From contig NZ_JAGOPN010000012.1 of assembly GCF_017991995.1 (NCBI RefSeq), positions 62,001 through 126,000 on the forward strand: 64,000 bases of DNA, read 5' to 3'. The notes under the pieces are model-generated. The model was not told where the DNA came from. It searched no databases and worked only from the letters and a program-made list of their open reading frames with translations. The position numbers and the translations under genes are program-made. The DNA is from Pseudacidovorax sp. (lineage in GTDB: Bacteria; Pseudomonadota; Gammaproteobacteria; Burkholderiales; Burkholderiaceae_C). Shown here piece after piece: positions 8,179 to 16,128 of the stretch (positions are counted from its first letter, which is position 1; the number at the start of each line of letters is the position of its first letter).

Positions 8179-8949
8179 TCAGGCCGCGCGCGGCGCATCG
8201 GGGCGGATCAGGCCCACGCCCGGCAGGCGCTGACCCTCGCGGTCGCGCATCGCCGCGCGCAGGTTGCGCTGCGCAATGCGCGCGTGCTCGCGCACCAGCG
8301 CCTCGGCCCGGGCGCCCTCGCGGTGGCGGATGGCTTCGAGGATGGCGCGGTGGTGGTCCTGCGCCACGATGAACATGTCGCGCGCCTGCGGCGAATTGGC
8401 CTGCACCACCACGAAGCCCGAGGGCGAGGCGAAGGGCATCTGCACCACGCGATCCAGTTCACGCTGCAGCACGCTGCTGTCGGCCATCTGGCCCAGCAGG
8501 CGGTGGAAGCGCTGGTTGGCCTCGACGTAGCGCAGGAAGTCGGCGTCGTCCAGCCGCGGACGGGCCAGCACGGCGTCGATGTCGGCCAGGCTCTCGTCGG
8601 CCTGGGCCAGCAACGCCGAGGCCGCGCCGCGTTCGGCCGCTAGGCGAGCCATCAGGCCTTCGAGCGTGCCGCGCAGCTCGATGGCGTCGGACACCTCGCG
8701 CTCCGAAAAGGAACGCACCGCGAAGCCGCCATGCGGCAGGGCCTGCAGCAGGCCTTCCTGCTCCAGCCGGACCAGCGCCGTGCGGATCGGCGTACGGGAG
8801 ATGCCCAGCTTCTCGACGATGGCCACCTCGCCCACGCGCTCGCCGGGCGGCAGCTCACCGGCCAGGATCATCTCGCGCAGCCGCAACTGCGCCCGCACGG
8901 CCTGTGAGGCACCCGCATCAGCGGCGTTGGAGAGTGCGGCTTCTGGCAT
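8179..8949 (-). CDS. GntR/FCD-family transcriptional regulator, VanR-like
   Basis: A DNA-binding repressor candidate of 256 residues. An N-terminal winged helix (about 16-80, GEVAIVEKLGISRTPIRTALVRLEQEG) precedes an all-helical FCD ligand domain. The latter has metal-site histidines in EANQRFHRLL, AQDHHRAIL and REHARIAQRN. The frame extends to a TTG at 8982, but that would place a TGTATACA palindrome inside the coding region. I therefore prefer the ATG at 8949, which leaves the palindrome in the leader for autoregulation. It is divergent from vanA, as VanR regulators often are, and lies upstream of the LIV transporter genes on the same strand. Confidence 0.88.
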   Translation of the reverse strand: MPEAALSNAADAGASQAVRAQLRLREMILAGELPPGERVGEVAIVEKLGISRTPIRTALVRLEQEGLLQALPHGGFAVRSFSEREVSDAIELRGTLEGLMARLAAERGAASALLAQADESLADIDAVLARPRLDDADFLRYVEANQRFHRLLGQMADSSVLQRELDRVVQMPFASPSGFVVVQANSPQARDMFIVAQDHHRAILEAIRHREGARAEALVREHARIAQRNLRAAMRDREGQRLPGVGLIRPDAPRAA

Positions 8950-8965
8950 GAGGCGGGAGTCTATC

Positions 8966-8973
8966 TGTATACA
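8966..8973. promoter_or_regulatory. Operator TGTATACA near the GntR regulator start
   Basis: A perfect 8-bp palindrome TGTATACA sits 17 bases upstream of the preferred regulator start. The identical sequence recurs at 9041-9048 over the vanA promoter. GntR/FCD proteins bind such GT-AC centred dyads, so this is the likely autoregulatory site. Confidence 0.7.
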
Positions 8974-9040
8974 TTGCGACAAAGATCAAGGCACTTATTC
9001 GTGGTTTTCCCTAGGTTTCACGCCATTTGAGCGGCATCTC

Positions 9041-9071
9041 TGTATACATCGCCAACATCGCTTTCCATAAT
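9041..9071 (+). promoter_or_regulatory. vanA promoter with embedded TGTATACA operator
   Basis: The second TGTATACA (9041-9048) contains a candidate -35 TATACA (9043-9048), followed after 17 bases by a -10 CATAAT (9066-9071, five of six consensus). Transcription would begin near 9078, about 30 bases before the vanA ATG. A repressor on this dyad would block RNA polymerase at -35. Confidence 0.65.
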
Positions 9072-9106
9072 CGCGCCATTCCCAAGCCGATTCCCGAGGA
9101 CCCCCG

Positions 9107-10159
9107 ATGTATCCCAAGAACGCCTGGTACGTGGCCTGTACCCCCGATGAGATCGCCCACAAGCCGCTCGGCCGCACCATCTGCGGCGAGCGCATCGTCT
9201 TCTACCGCGGCGAGGGTGGCCGCGTCGTCGCCCTCGAGGATTTCTGCCCCCACCGTGGCGCCCCTCTGTCGCTGGGCCAGGTGTGCGAAGGCAAGCTGGT
9301 CTGCGGCTACCACGGCCTGGTGATGGGCGAGGAAGGCAAGACCGTCTCCATGCCCGGCCAGCGCGTCGGCGGCTTTCCCTGCATCAAGCGCTTCGCGGTC
9401 GAGGAGCGCTATGGCTTCATCTGGGTGTGGCCCGGCGACCAGGCCCAGGCCGACACGGCCAAGATCCACCACCTGGAATGGGCGCAGAACCCCGACTGGG
9501 CCTACGGCGGCGGGCTGTACCACATCCAGGCCGACTACCGGCTCATGATCGACAACCTGATGGACCTGACGCACGAGACCTACGTGCACAGCACCAGCAT
9601 CGGCCAGAAGGAGATCGACGAGACGCCGGTCACCACCAAGACCGAGGGCGAACAGGTCGTCACCAGCCGCTTCATGGACAACGTGATGGCGCCGCCCTTC
9701 TGGCAAGCCAACCTGCGCGGCAACGGCCTGCCCGACGACCAGCCGGTGGACCGCTGGCAGGTCTGCCGCTTCACGCCGCCCAGTCACGTGATGATCGAAG
9801 TGGGCGTGGCGCTGGCCGGCCATGGCGGCTACCACGCGCCGGCCGACAAGAAGGTCTACAGCATCGTGGTGGACTTCATCACGCCCGAGACCGAGACCTC
9901 GCACTGGTACTTCTGGGGCATGGCGCGCAACTTCAATGTCAAGGACGAGGCGCTCACCGCCCAGATCCGCGAGAACCAGGGCAAGGTCTTCGCCGAGGAC
10001 ACCGAGATGCTCGAAGCGCAGCAACGCTCGCTGCTGGCCCATCCGGCGCGCCGGCTGCTGATGCTCAACATCGACGCGGGCGGCGTGCAGTCGCGCCGCA
10101 TCATCGACCGCCTGCTGGCCTCCGAGCGCGCCCCGGCGGCCGAGGCGGTGGCCGCATGA
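9107..10159 (+). CDS. vanA: Rieske oxygenase subunit, vanillate O-demethylase type
   Basis: The terminal oxygenase of a two-component demethylase that converts methoxylated aromatic acids such as vanillate to the catechol acid plus formaldehyde. The 350-residue length is typical. The Rieske [2Fe-2S] ligands are C47, H49, C66 and H69 (CPHRG and CGYHG), and the mononuclear iron site is in DLTHETYVHS (H156, H161). The TGA overlaps the vanB start by four bases. A GntR/FCD gene with shared operators is divergent. Related TsaM, PobA and dicamba-type enzymes look alike, so vanillate is probable rather than proven. Confidence 0.85.
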   Translation: MYPKNAWYVACTPDEIAHKPLGRTICGERIVFYRGEGGRVVALEDFCPHRGAPLSLGQVCEGKLVCGYHGLVMGEEGKTVSMPGQRVGGFPCIKRFAVEERYGFIWVWPGDQAQADTAKIHHLEWAQNPDWAYGGGLYHIQADYRLMIDNLMDLTHETYVHSTSIGQKEIDETPVTTKTEGEQVVTSRFMDNVMAPPFWQANLRGNGLPDDQPVDRWQVCRFTPPSHVMIEVGVALAGHGGYHAPADKKVYSIVVDFITPETETSHWYFWGMARNFNVKDEALTAQIRENQGKVFAEDTEMLEAQQRSLLAHPARRLLMLNIDAGGVQSRRIIDRLLASERAPAAEAVAA

Positions 10160-11112
10160 CGTCGTTGCAGGTGCGCGTCCAGCGCAAGTCGCAGGAGGCC
10201 GAGGGCATCGTCGCGCTCGAACTGGTGAGCGCGGACGCGCGTCCGCTGCCGGGCTTCGGCGCCGGCTCCCACATCGATGTGCATTTGCCCAATGGGCTGG
10301 TGCGCCAGTACTCGCTGTGCAACAGCGCGGCCGAGCGCCATCGCTACCGCATCGCCGTGCTGCGCGAGCCCACCTCGCGCGGCGGCTCGGCGGCCGTGCA
10401 CGACCTGGTCAAGGAAGGCGATGTGCTGACCATCAGCGCGCCGCGCAACCACTTCGCGCTGCACGACGCACCGCGCAGCCTGCTGCTGGCCGGCGGCATC
10501 GGCGTCACGCCCATCCTGTGCATGGCACAGCGCCTGGCCACCTGGGGCGCCGATTTCGAGATGCACTACTGCACGCGGTCGGCCGCCCGGACCGCCTTCC
10601 GTGACGAGATCGCCGCCAGCGCCTTCGCCGACAAGGTGCACCTGCACCATGACGACGGCGCCGAGGCGCAGAAGCTGCGCGTGGCCGAGTTGCTGAAGAC
10701 GCCCGAGCCCGGCACGCAGATCTACGTCTGTGGTCCCGGCGGCTTCATCGACCATGTGGTGAACACCGCCAAGGCCAACGGCTGGCCGGCGCAACAGATC
10801 CACCTGGAGTACTTCGCCGCCGCCGCGCAGGACACCAGCGGCGACCAGCCCTTCGAGGTCAAGCTCACCAGCAGCGGCCAGACCTACCGCATCCCCAAGG
10901 ACCAGACCATCGTGCAGGCCCTGCGCGCCGAGGGCGTGGAGATCATGGTCTCGTGCGAGCAGGGCGTGTGCGGCACCTGCATCACGCGCGTGCTGGAGGG
11001 CGTGCCCGACCACCGCGACTGCTACCTCACCGACGACGAGCGGGCGGCCAACGACCAGTTCACGCCCTGCTGCTCGCGGTCGAAGACGCCGCTGCTGGTG
11101 CTGGATCTTTGA
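10156..11112 (+). CDS. vanB: Oxygenase reductase subunit, vanillate O-demethylase type
   Basis: The NADH-dependent flavoprotein reductase that feeds electrons to the VanA Rieske centre. The 318-residue class IA reductase has an FMN-binding domain (RQYSLCN), an NAD domain (GGIGVTPI, YVCGPGGF) and a C-terminal plant-type ferredoxin domain with CEQGVCGTC plus the distal Cys in FTPCCS. The start ATG overlaps the vanA stop (ATGA), so the pair is translationally coupled. A palindrome and an intrinsic terminator follow it before the next gene. Confidence 0.87.
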   Translation: MTSLQVRVQRKSQEAEGIVALELVSADARPLPGFGAGSHIDVHLPNGLVRQYSLCNSAAERHRYRIAVLREPTSRGGSAAVHDLVKEGDVLTISAPRNHFALHDAPRSLLLAGGIGVTPILCMAQRLATWGADFEMHYCTRSAARTAFRDEIAASAFADKVHLHHDDGAEAQKLRVAELLKTPEPGTQIYVCGPGGFIDHVVNTAKANGWPAQQIHLEYFAAAAQDTSGDQPFEVKLTSSGQTYRIPKDQTIVQALRAEGVEIMVSCEQGVCGTCITRVLEGVPDHRDCYLTDDERAANDQFTPCCSRSKTPLLVLDL

Positions 11113-11136
11113 AGCACCCGCGAAGCTGCTCCGCGG

Positions 11137-11153
11137 CCCTTTGATTCAAAGGG
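11137..11153. promoter_or_regulatory. 17-bp palindrome between vanB and the MetE-like gene
   Basis: CCCTTTGATTCAAAGGG is a perfect dyad with a single central base. It is unlike the TGTATACA sites, so it may be a separate operator. A TTGATT inside it, with TACGAT 16 bases later (11163-11168), could be a weak promoter for the downstream gene. Confidence 0.45.
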
Positions 11154-11176
11154 TCCAACGGCTACGATCCCCCGGC

Positions 11177-11205
11177 CGCCGCCTCACAAGGCGGCGTTCC
11201 TTTTT
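11177..11205 (+). terminator. Intrinsic terminator after vanAB
   Basis: An 8-bp perfect stem, CGCCGCCT (11177-11184) with AGGCGGCG (11189-11196), closes a CACA loop and is followed by TTCCTTTTT. It lies 65 bases after vanB and just before the ribosome site of the MetE-like gene. It could therefore also attenuate read-through into that gene. Confidence 0.8.
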
Positions 11206-11223
11206 CACCTCTCAGGAGACACC

Positions 11224-12330
11224 ATGCAACTGCCCGCCCGCTACGACCATGTCGGCAGCTTCCTGCGCCCGCAATACCTGCTGGAGGCCCGCGACAAAAA
11301 GGCCAAAGGCGAGATCGGCGCCGAGGCGCTGCGCGAGGTCGAGGACAAGGCCATCGCCGAGATCGTCAAGTTCCAGCAGGACGTCGGCCTCAAGAGCATC
11401 ACCGATGGCGAGTTCCGCCGCACCTACTTCCACATCGACTTCCTGGAGCAGTTGGGCGGTGTCAAGACCGACATCCCGGTCACGGTCAAGAAGGCCGATG
11501 GCACCGAGGAGCTGGCCCCGCCGGTGATCCGCGTGGTCGACAAGGTGCGCCACGCCAAGGACATCCAGCGCGCCGATTTCGAATACCTCAAGGGCCAGGT
11601 GGCCGCCGGCTGCACGCCCAAGGTGACCATTCCCTCGCCCACGATGCTGCACTTCCGCGGCGGCCGTGCCGGCATCAGCAAGACGGCCTATCCCGAACTG
11701 GATCCGGCCTTCTACGACGACGTGGCCCAGGCCTATGGCGACGAGTTGCGCAGCCTGTACGACGCCGGCTGCCGCTACGTGCAGATGGACGACACCAACC
11801 TCGCCTACCTGTGCGACGAGAAGATGCGCGAGGCCGCCCGTCAGCGCGGCGACGACCCCAACGAGCTGCCGCACCGCTACGCCGGTTTCATCAACAAGGT
11901 GGTGGCCCACAAGCCCGAAGGCATGCTGCTGGCCATGCACCTGTGCCGCGGCAACTTCAAGAGCACCCATGCCGCCGCCGGCAACTACGAGCCCGTGGCC
12001 GAGGCCCTGCTGGCCGAGATGAACCTCGACGCCTTCTTCCTGGAGTACGACGACGACCGCTCCGGCGACTTCCGTCCGCTGCGCTTCCTGCCCAAGGGCA
12101 AGACCGTGGTGCTGGGCCTGGTGACCACCAAGTTCGGTGAGATGGAAAGCAAGGAGGACCTCAAGCGCCGCATCGACGAGGCCGCCAAGCACGCGCCGCT
12201 GGAGCAGCTGGCCCTGTCGCCGCAGTGCGGCTTCTCGTCCACCGTGCACGGCAACAACATCGCCGTCGAAGCGCAGCGGCAGAAGCTGCGCCTGGTCATC
12301 GAGACCGCTCAAGAGGTCTGGGGAAGCTGA
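11224..12330 (+). CDS. MetE-core protein, cobalamin-independent methionine synthase-like methyltransferase
   Basis: A 368-residue protein of the short MetE/UROD-like superfamily, equal to the C-terminal catalytic half of MetE without its N-terminal tetrahydrofolate-binding half. Likely zinc ligands are in AMHLCRGNF (His, Cys), LEYDDDR (Glu) and SPQCGFSS (Cys). AGGAGA lies directly upstream of the ATG. Such core proteins transfer methyl groups from unusual donors to homocysteine or other thiols. Its place after vanAB, behind a terminator, hints at one-carbon handling after O-demethylation, but that link is inference. Confidence 0.82.
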   Translation: MQLPARYDHVGSFLRPQYLLEARDKKAKGEIGAEALREVEDKAIAEIVKFQQDVGLKSITDGEFRRTYFHIDFLEQLGGVKTDIPVTVKKADGTEELAPPVIRVVDKVRHAKDIQRADFEYLKGQVAAGCTPKVTIPSPTMLHFRGGRAGISKTAYPELDPAFYDDVAQAYGDELRSLYDAGCRYVQMDDTNLAYLCDEKMREAARQRGDDPNELPHRYAGFINKVVAHKPEGMLLAMHLCRGNFKSTHAAAGNYEPVAEALLAEMNLDAFFLEYDDDRSGDFRPLRFLPKGKTVVLGLVTTKFGEMESKEDLKRRIDEAAKHAPLEQLALSPQCGFSSTVHGNNIAVEAQRQKLRLVIETAQEVWGS

Positions 12331-12364
12331 GTCCGCGGCGGGCCGGGTATGCGAAGCTCGGCCC

Positions 12365-13738
12365 ATGCTCCACTCCTTCGCGCCCTGGCTGCCCAGCATC
12401 TCCGAGCACTTCCTGGCCGTCGCCGTGGCCCTGCTCGTGTACGTGCTGACCACCCGCGGCCGACGCGAGCAGCGGGCGCCCACAGCCGCCATCGCCTGGG
12501 TCCTGGGCATGCTGCTGATGCCCTACATGGCGCTGCCTGCGTACCTGATGTTCGGCCAGCGCAAGCTGCGTCCCACCGTGCCGCCGCGGCCGGCGCGGGC
12601 CGCCCTGCCCGGCCACTGGGCGGCCGAGCTGCTGGACAGCTTCGGCCTGGCCCCGCCCAGCCGATGCGCTCTGCGCTTCCACGGTGACGGCGAGGCGGCA
12701 CGCGAGGCGCTCTGGGCCGTGATCGATGCCGCCGAGCGGCGGCTGGACGTGTGCACATTCATCATCGGCAGCGACCCGCTGGGGCAGGCCGTGGTGGAGC
12801 GGCTCACCGCCCGCGCCCGGGCCGGCGTGCAGGTGCGGGTGCTGCTCGACGGCTTTGGCGCGCTGCAGCTGCCACGCCGTTACTTCGACGCGTTGCGCGC
12901 GGCCGGCGGTGAAGTCCGCGTGTTCCGCCCGCTGCTGCGCCTGCGGGCCGGCGGGCCGCGCAACCTGCGCAACCACCGCAAGCTCACCATCGCCGACGAC
13001 CGGTGGCTCTGGAGCGGCGGGCGCAACCTGGCGGGCGAGTACTTCACCGGCAAGGGCGATGGCGAGCGCCCCTGGGTCGACCTCTCCTTCGACGTGCAGG
13101 GCGACGCCGCGGCGGCCGCGGCGCGGCAGTTCGCCCAGGACTGGGCCTCGGTCGACGACGAAGTCCCGCGCCCCGTGCCGCCCATCGAGGACGTGACCGA
13201 CGGCCGACTGGTGCAGTTCCTGCCCAGCGGGCCCGACCAGGCCGAGGACACGGCCCAGTCGCTGCTGATCGGCGCCTGCTTCCGCGCCGAGCACCGCATC
13301 CTGGCGGTCTCGCCCTACTTCGTGCCGGGCGACGGACTGCGCGATGCGCTTCGGCTGGCGGCGCGGCGCGGCGTGCAGGTGACGCTGGCCATCCCGCAGC
13401 GCTCCAACCACCGCATGGCCGACTTCGTGCGCAGCCGCGCCATGCGCGACCTGGCGCGGGCTGGCGTGCAGTTCCGCATGCTGCCCTTCATGGCCCATGC
13501 CAAGGCCGTCGTGGTGGACGACGACCTGGCCTTGTGCGGCTCGATCAACCTCGACCTGCGCAGCCTGCTGCTCAACCACGAAGCGGCGACGGTGTTCTAC
13601 GACCCGCAGGATGTGGCGTGGCTGTCGGACTGGGTGGAGGCGCTGGCCGCGGCGGGTCAACCCTATCGGCCGCGCAGGCCGGGCCTCGCACGCGACGTGG
13701 CCGAAGGCCTGCTGCTGACCATCGCTTTCCAGCTCTGA
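12365..13738 (+). CDS. cls: Cardiolipin synthase-type phospholipase D protein
   Basis: A membrane-anchored transphosphatidylase of 457 residues that would join phosphatidylglycerol molecules into cardiolipin. Two N-terminal membrane segments lie at about residues 14-30 and 41-62. Two HxK(x4)D active-site motifs follow: H204/K206/D211 (NHRKLTIADD) and H378/K380/D385 (AHAKAVVVDD). The spacing is that of bacterial cardiolipin synthases rather than secreted phospholipases. The gene starts 34 bases after the MetE-like gene and ends four bases before a convergent ROK gene. Confidence 0.87.
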   Translation: MLHSFAPWLPSISEHFLAVAVALLVYVLTTRGRREQRAPTAAIAWVLGMLLMPYMALPAYLMFGQRKLRPTVPPRPARAALPGHWAAELLDSFGLAPPSRCALRFHGDGEAAREALWAVIDAAERRLDVCTFIIGSDPLGQAVVERLTARARAGVQVRVLLDGFGALQLPRRYFDALRAAGGEVRVFRPLLRLRAGGPRNLRNHRKLTIADDRWLWSGGRNLAGEYFTGKGDGERPWVDLSFDVQGDAAAAAARQFAQDWASVDDEVPRPVPPIEDVTDGRLVQFLPSGPDQAEDTAQSLLIGACFRAEHRILAVSPYFVPGDGLRDALRLAARRGVQVTLAIPQRSNHRMADFVRSRAMRDLARAGVQFRMLPFMAHAKAVVVDDDLALCGSINLDLRSLLLNHEAATVFYDPQDVAWLSDWVEALAAAGQPYRPRRPGLARDVAEGLLLTIAFQL

Positions 13739-13742
13739 AAGC

Positions 13743-14885
13743 TCAGCGCCGCTTGTCGATCCTGCGCACGGCCTCGCGGTCGATCCGCGCATTCACGTAG
13801 CTCGCATTGCCCAGCCCCGTGCCGATGGTCAGCACGGCCCAGCGCTTGACGTCGCGCATGAAGGGCAGTTCCGACAGGCCCTGCACCACCGCGTCGTTGT
13901 GCATCAGCACCTGCGTGGGCTGGTGGCGGATCAGCGGCAGCCGCTCGCGCAGCTTGGTGGGCAGGTGGAAGGTGTCGGCCGCCCAGTCGCCCGGCAGGTT
14001 CTGCGCGCCGCGCGCGATCGTGCCGTCCTCGCGGATCAGTCCGGGGCAGGCGATGCCGATGAAAGGTGCCAGCCTGATCTTCTTGTGGTGCGCGAACGCG
14101 ATGGCCTCTTCCAGCATCAGGGCCAGTTGCTCGACCAATGCGGCGCGGCTGGGCTTGTCGTCCGCATGCCGCCACTTCTCGCGCCACACCACGTCGGCGC
14201 GTGAGAGGTCCTCGGCCTTGTCGCGGCGGAAGCGCACCACGCCGCAGCGGACGTTGGTGCCGCCGATGTCGAGAGCCAGCAATGCGTCGTCATGCTCGAC
14301 GAAATGGGCCGGGGCCAGATGCACCCAGCCGATCAAGCCGCCGTCGTCCACTTCGTGGCGCAGGCGGGCCAGCTGCACCGGCAGCTCCTGCACATGGCAC
14401 AGGGCCGCGGCCTCCAGAATCGCGCGCTCGCCCGCGTCGCTTTCGGGAAATCCGCCGCCTACCACGATGCGCTGCACGCCCTTCCACGACTTCTGCCGCA
14501 TGAAGCGCTGAATGACCTGCGTGAGGCCGATGGCGAACTCTTCGATGGCGCCATTGACCAGGTCGGCGCCCACGTTGGGCGAATCGGCCAGGGCCTTGTC
14601 GATGCGCTTCTTGCTCAGCTTGCGCGAGGGCAGCTTGCCGAAGGGATCGGCCTCACCGCGCTCGCGACAGCGGCGGCGCCAGTCGTCGAGCAGGTCGCGG
14701 AACGCACCCTGACTGGCGCGGTCTCCGATGAAGCCCTCGTCGTCCTTGACCTCCAGGTTGTAGCCCGCGATGCGCACCGAGGCCAGGTCCAGCATGCCGT
14801 GGTGGGCGCCGACCACGCTGGGCGGGTGATGCGGGCGGCTGCGGGTGGACGAGGGAGCGTCGCGGTCGGCGGTCTTTTTGGGCAT
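13743..14885 (-). CDS. ROK-family sugar kinase-like protein with apparently circularly permuted domain order
   Basis: A 380-residue protein with all the signs of an ROK (repressor/ORF/kinase) fold but in unusual order. The phosphate-1 motif LLALDIGGTNVRCG is at residues 203-214, then IACPGLI (278-284), LMHNDA (327-332, catalytic Asp) and TIGTGLGN (353-360). The piece normally C-terminal in ROK kinases lies before it: RIVVGGGFPESD (139-150) and DDGGLIG (180-186). The usual CxCGxxGC zinc site is missing. I chose the ATG at 14885, since the longer frame begins in low-complexity sequence. It may phosphorylate glucose or another hexose; no neighbour fixes the substrate. Confidence 0.75.
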   Translation of the reverse strand: MPKKTADRDAPSSTRSRPHHPPSVVGAHHGMLDLASVRIAGYNLEVKDDEGFIGDRASQGAFRDLLDDWRRRCRERGEADPFGKLPSRKLSKKRIDKALADSPNVGADLVNGAIEEFAIGLTQVIQRFMRQKSWKGVQRIVVGGGFPESDAGERAILEAAALCHVQELPVQLARLRHEVDDGGLIGWVHLAPAHFVEHDDALLALDIGGTNVRCGVVRFRRDKAEDLSRADVVWREKWRHADDKPSRAALVEQLALMLEEAIAFAHHKKIRLAPFIGIACPGLIREDGTIARGAQNLPGDWAADTFHLPTKLRERLPLIRHQPTQVLMHNDAVVQGLSELPFMRDVKRWAVLTIGTGLGNASYVNARIDREAVRRIDKRR

Positions 14886-15027
14886 CGGTGTGGGGGCAGT
14901 GGATGGGTCGATGCTGACGGCCAAAGGCCGGTGCGAGGGGGCGGCGGCGGCGGCAACGCGCATCGGCGGGAGGCGGCGATGGGCGTAGGAAGGCAGCCTG
15001 TGGCTGGGCGATGGGGTTGCTTGGGGC

Positions 15028-15061
15028 CCCTCTCCCCGCCCTCACGCGCGAGGGGAGAGGG
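15028..15061. repeat. GC-rich inverted repeat in the ROK/LysR intergenic region
   Basis: CCCTCTCCCC (15028-15037) and GGGGAGAGGG (15052-15061) form a 10-bp stem with a 14-base loop. It lies in the 291-base gap between two minus-strand genes, where I see no coding sequence. It may end the LysR transcript; no U-run is seen on the minus strand. Confidence 0.6.
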
Positions 15062-15083
15062 AGCAAAGCCTCGCGCCAACGGC

Positions 15084-15133
15084 AACCTCAACCTCAACCT
15101 CAACCTCAACCTCAGCCTCAGCCTCAGCCTCAG
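15084..15133. repeat. Hexanucleotide tandem repeat (AACCTC)5(AGCCTC)3
   Basis: Five perfect copies of AACCTC are followed by three of AGCCTC and a partial copy. The array lies about 45 bases beyond the stop of the LysR gene (15177, minus strand), in gene-free DNA. It is a short microsatellite that can vary by slippage. No coding frame through it is convincing. Confidence 0.9.
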
Positions 15134-15176
15134 TTGAAGCCGGAGCGAGCCCAGCTGGGCGTCGCAGGCGCGCCGG

Positions 15177-16091
15177 CTACAGCGCGCTCGCGGCGCGCTC
15201 CAGCTGCGCCAGCCGCCGCGCCATGCGCTCGGCGAAGTCGCGGCACACACCGGGCACACTGCGCTGCGAGGGCAGCAGCACGCCCACCTGCAGGGCATTC
15301 ACCGCCGGCAGCGCGAAGGGCCGCCACACCAGCTCGCCCCGCGCCAGCTCCTGAATGAAGGCGATCTTCGAAAAGCAGGAGACACCGCGCCCCGCGCGGA
15401 TCAGCCGCTTGAGCAGCGGGGTCGAGTTGCAGGTGGCCGCGGGCGTCATCGCCTCCCAGAAGGCGGCGAACTCCGGCGACAGCGCCGCGTCGATGACCGG
15501 CTGCGTGCCCGAACGCAGGAAGGGATAGCGGGCGCACTCGGCCAGCGGCACCTCGGCCAGGGCGGCCATGGGATGGCCGGGCGGCATCACCACGCCCAGC
15601 GGCAGCCGGGCCCGGGCGACCACATCGACGCCAGCCGGCAGGCGGTGCAGGAAGCACAGGCCGAGGTCGGCCTCGCCCGTCAGCAACATGGGCGGCACCG
15701 CCATGGGCTGGACCGCAGCCAGGCTGTACCTGGCGGCAGGAAAGATCTGGAGAAACTCCTCCAGCGTGGCGGGCAGCAGCTCTTCGAAGAAGGAATCCAT
15801 GGCCGCCACCTTGACCTCGCCGCTGCGCTCGCCGCGCAGGGCATCGATCTCGGTGCGCACTAGCTGGTACTGCTGCAGCGTCTCCTGCGCATGGCGCAGC
15901 AGGCGCTCGCCGGCCGGGTTCAGGCGCAGGCCGGCGGGCAGGCGGTCGAAGAGTTCGCAGCCCAGCTCCTCTTCCAGCTTGAGGATCTGGCGGTTGACCG
16001 CGCTGGCCGCGACGAAGAGCCGCTCGGAGGCCTTGCGCACCGAGCCGCAGCGGGCCACTTCGACGAAGTACTTGAGGACGCTGGCATGCAT
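15177..16091 (-). CDS. LysR-family transcriptional regulator
   Basis: A 304-residue regulator. The N-terminal winged helix (about 1-60) contains KYFVEVARCGSVRKASERLFVAASAVNRQILKLEEELG, and a periplasmic-binding-like effector domain follows from about residue 90. The long frame has an implausible upstream extension, so the start is the ATG at 16091 (MHASVLKYF). It follows the purine nucleoside permease-family gene by 37 bases on the same strand and may be cotranscribed with it. The effector is unknown. VAASAVNRQI departs from the common PSAVSRQI wording, as seen in a subset that controls catabolic and transport genes. Confidence 0.9.
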   Translation of the reverse strand: MHASVLKYFVEVARCGSVRKASERLFVAASAVNRQILKLEEELGCELFDRLPAGLRLNPAGERLLRHAQETLQQYQLVRTEIDALRGERSGEVKVAAMDSFFEELLPATLEEFLQIFPAARYSLAAVQPMAVPPMLLTGEADLGLCFLHRLPAGVDVVARARLPLGVVMPPGHPMAALAEVPLAECARYPFLRSGTQPVIDAALSPEFAAFWEAMTPAATCNSTPLLKRLIRAGRGVSCFSKIAFIQELARGELVWRPFALPAVNALQVGVLLPSQRSVPGVCRDFAERMARRLAQLERAASAL

Positions 16092-16128
16092 GCCGGCACT
16101 GTAGCGGCGGCCCCGCGCCGGCCCCAAA

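Noticed and set aside
15084-15133. Possible CRISPR-like repeat
   Set aside because: Units are six bases with no spacers; it is a simple tandem repeat.
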